Part shown: positions 63,538 to 64,000 of the stretch, piece after piece
Layout: every line of letters begins with the position of its first letter
Numbering within the stretch: position 1 is the stretch's first letter
Source: Paenibacillus sp. FSL H7-0357
Lineage (GTDB): Bacteria; Bacillota; Bacilli; Paenibacillales; Paenibacillaceae
DNA: 64,000 nucleotides
Assembly (NCBI RefSeq): GCF_000758525.1
Contig: NZ_CP009241.1
Span: 5,456,001 to 5,520,000, forward strand
Reading direction: 5' to 3'
Translations under genes and position numbers: made by a program
The notes under the pieces: model-generated
Databases searched by the model: none
The model's input: the letters and a program-made list of their open reading frames with translations, nothing else
Told to the model about the DNA's origin: nothing

Positions 63538-64000
63538 TTAGAACCAGACGAGGTAGACTACCCCGGCAAGAACGAGACGGTAAATCGCAAACGGCATGAG
63601 CTTGATCCGGTTGATCAGCTTCAGGAAAAACTTCATAGAGAGCAGCGCGAACAGGAAGGCACTAATGAACCCGGCAATAAAAAACGGCAGGGCATCTATC
63701 GTAAAATACTGCCAGTTCTTGACCAGTGAAATCAGACTCGCACCCGCCATAATCGGCACCGCCATAATAAAGGTAAAATCGGCAGCCGCACGGTGGCTCA
63801 TACCCAGCAGCACACCACCTGAGATGGTCGATCCGGAGCGTGAAAAGCCGGGCCAGAGCGACAAGCATTGGATCAAACCTACCGATAGCGCCTGTCTATA
63901 TGTAATTTGGTCAACACTCTCTGTCTTGATTTTTTTGGGGGCGAACCGGTCGGCAAAAATCATGAATATTGCACCAATGACCAGACCGATCAACACCGTC
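63538..64000 (-). CDS. uppP: Undecaprenyl-diphosphatase (partial, continues past the window)
   Basis: The C-terminal 150 or so residues of a BacA/UppP membrane phosphatase, which recycles undecaprenyl pyrophosphate for cell-wall synthesis and gives bacitracin tolerance. The family motif PGFSRSGSTI with its catalytic-region arginine and serines is visible, followed by four hydrophobic segments ending GVVYLVWF. The N-terminal half lies beyond the right edge, so start and regulation cannot be judged. Confidence 0.93.
   Translation of the reverse strand, partial: TVLIGLVIGAIFMIFADRFAPKKIKTESVDQITYRQALSVGLIQCLSLWPGFSRSGSTISGGVLLGMSHRAAADFTFIMAVPIMAGASLISLVKNWQYFTIDALPFFIAGFISAFLFALLSMKFFLKLINRIKLMPFAIYRLVLAGVVYLVWF

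Overview
The window looks like the chromosome of a Paenibacillus-type bacterium (Bacillota). The evidence is a moderate GC content, strong AGGAGG-type ribosome binding sites, frequent TTG/GTG starts, many carbohydrate ABC importers paired with YesM/YesN-type two-component systems, T-box and cobalamin riboswitch control of methionine genes, cre-like and Fnr-like boxes, and a Bacillus-type Fnr with a C-terminal cysteine cluster. There are no rRNA or tRNA genes, prophage, insertion sequences or CRISPR arrays. Most genes lie on the minus strand.

Layout. 1-7.7 kb: the end of an unrecognised gene, ccdA, a zinc importer (znuB, znuC, znuA) whose znuC-znuB junction is split by about 750 bp of repeats, metG under a methionine T-box, yidD, and zur. 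Two Zur-like boxes overlap the znuA promoter. 7.8-10 kb: a secreted PKD-domain surface protein. 10.3-18.5 kb: a plus-strand histidine kinase / response regulator / binding-lipoprotein triad convergent with an Lpl-type ABC importer. 18.8-24.6 kb: a second sugar importer with its own two-component system. 25-31 kb: anaerobic pyruvate metabolism (pflA, pflB, adhE). 31.4-38.1 kb: a third sugar importer with its own two-component system. 38.3-44.4 kb: an esterase-like hydrolase, beta-phosphoglucomutase and two GH65 disaccharide phosphorylases. 44.8-49.9 kb: fnr, a Nudix hydrolase, and nirB-nirD-nirC. 50.1-59.8 kb: lipoproteins, an iron-sulfur repair protein, MerR and HxlR regulators, several hypotheticals, an oxidoreductase, a VTT membrane protein and a fused MsrAB. 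60.2-64 kb: a small DUF1540 protein, metE under a cobalamin riboswitch, and the end of uppP.

How the genes fit together. Three themes recur. (1) Zinc: Zur and its probable target znuACB are both present. (2) Oxygen limitation: fnr lies among probable targets. nirB and pflB each have two Fnr boxes 21 bp apart, the nearer one 21-22 bp upstream of a -10 hexamer; adhE has one box at the same distance. (3) Carbohydrate uptake: three ABC importers with YesM/YesN control, plus a phosphorolytic pathway (GH65 and PgmB) that would yield glucose 6-phosphate without spending ATP. Cre-like sites lie before adhE and two of the importer operons. I found no clearly new defence or mobile system. The least explained items are the 63-bp tandem repeat leader at 53.76-54.00 kb, the repeat-filled gap in the znu operon, the orphan kinase/regulator/binding-protein triad and the leader before the DUF1540 gene.
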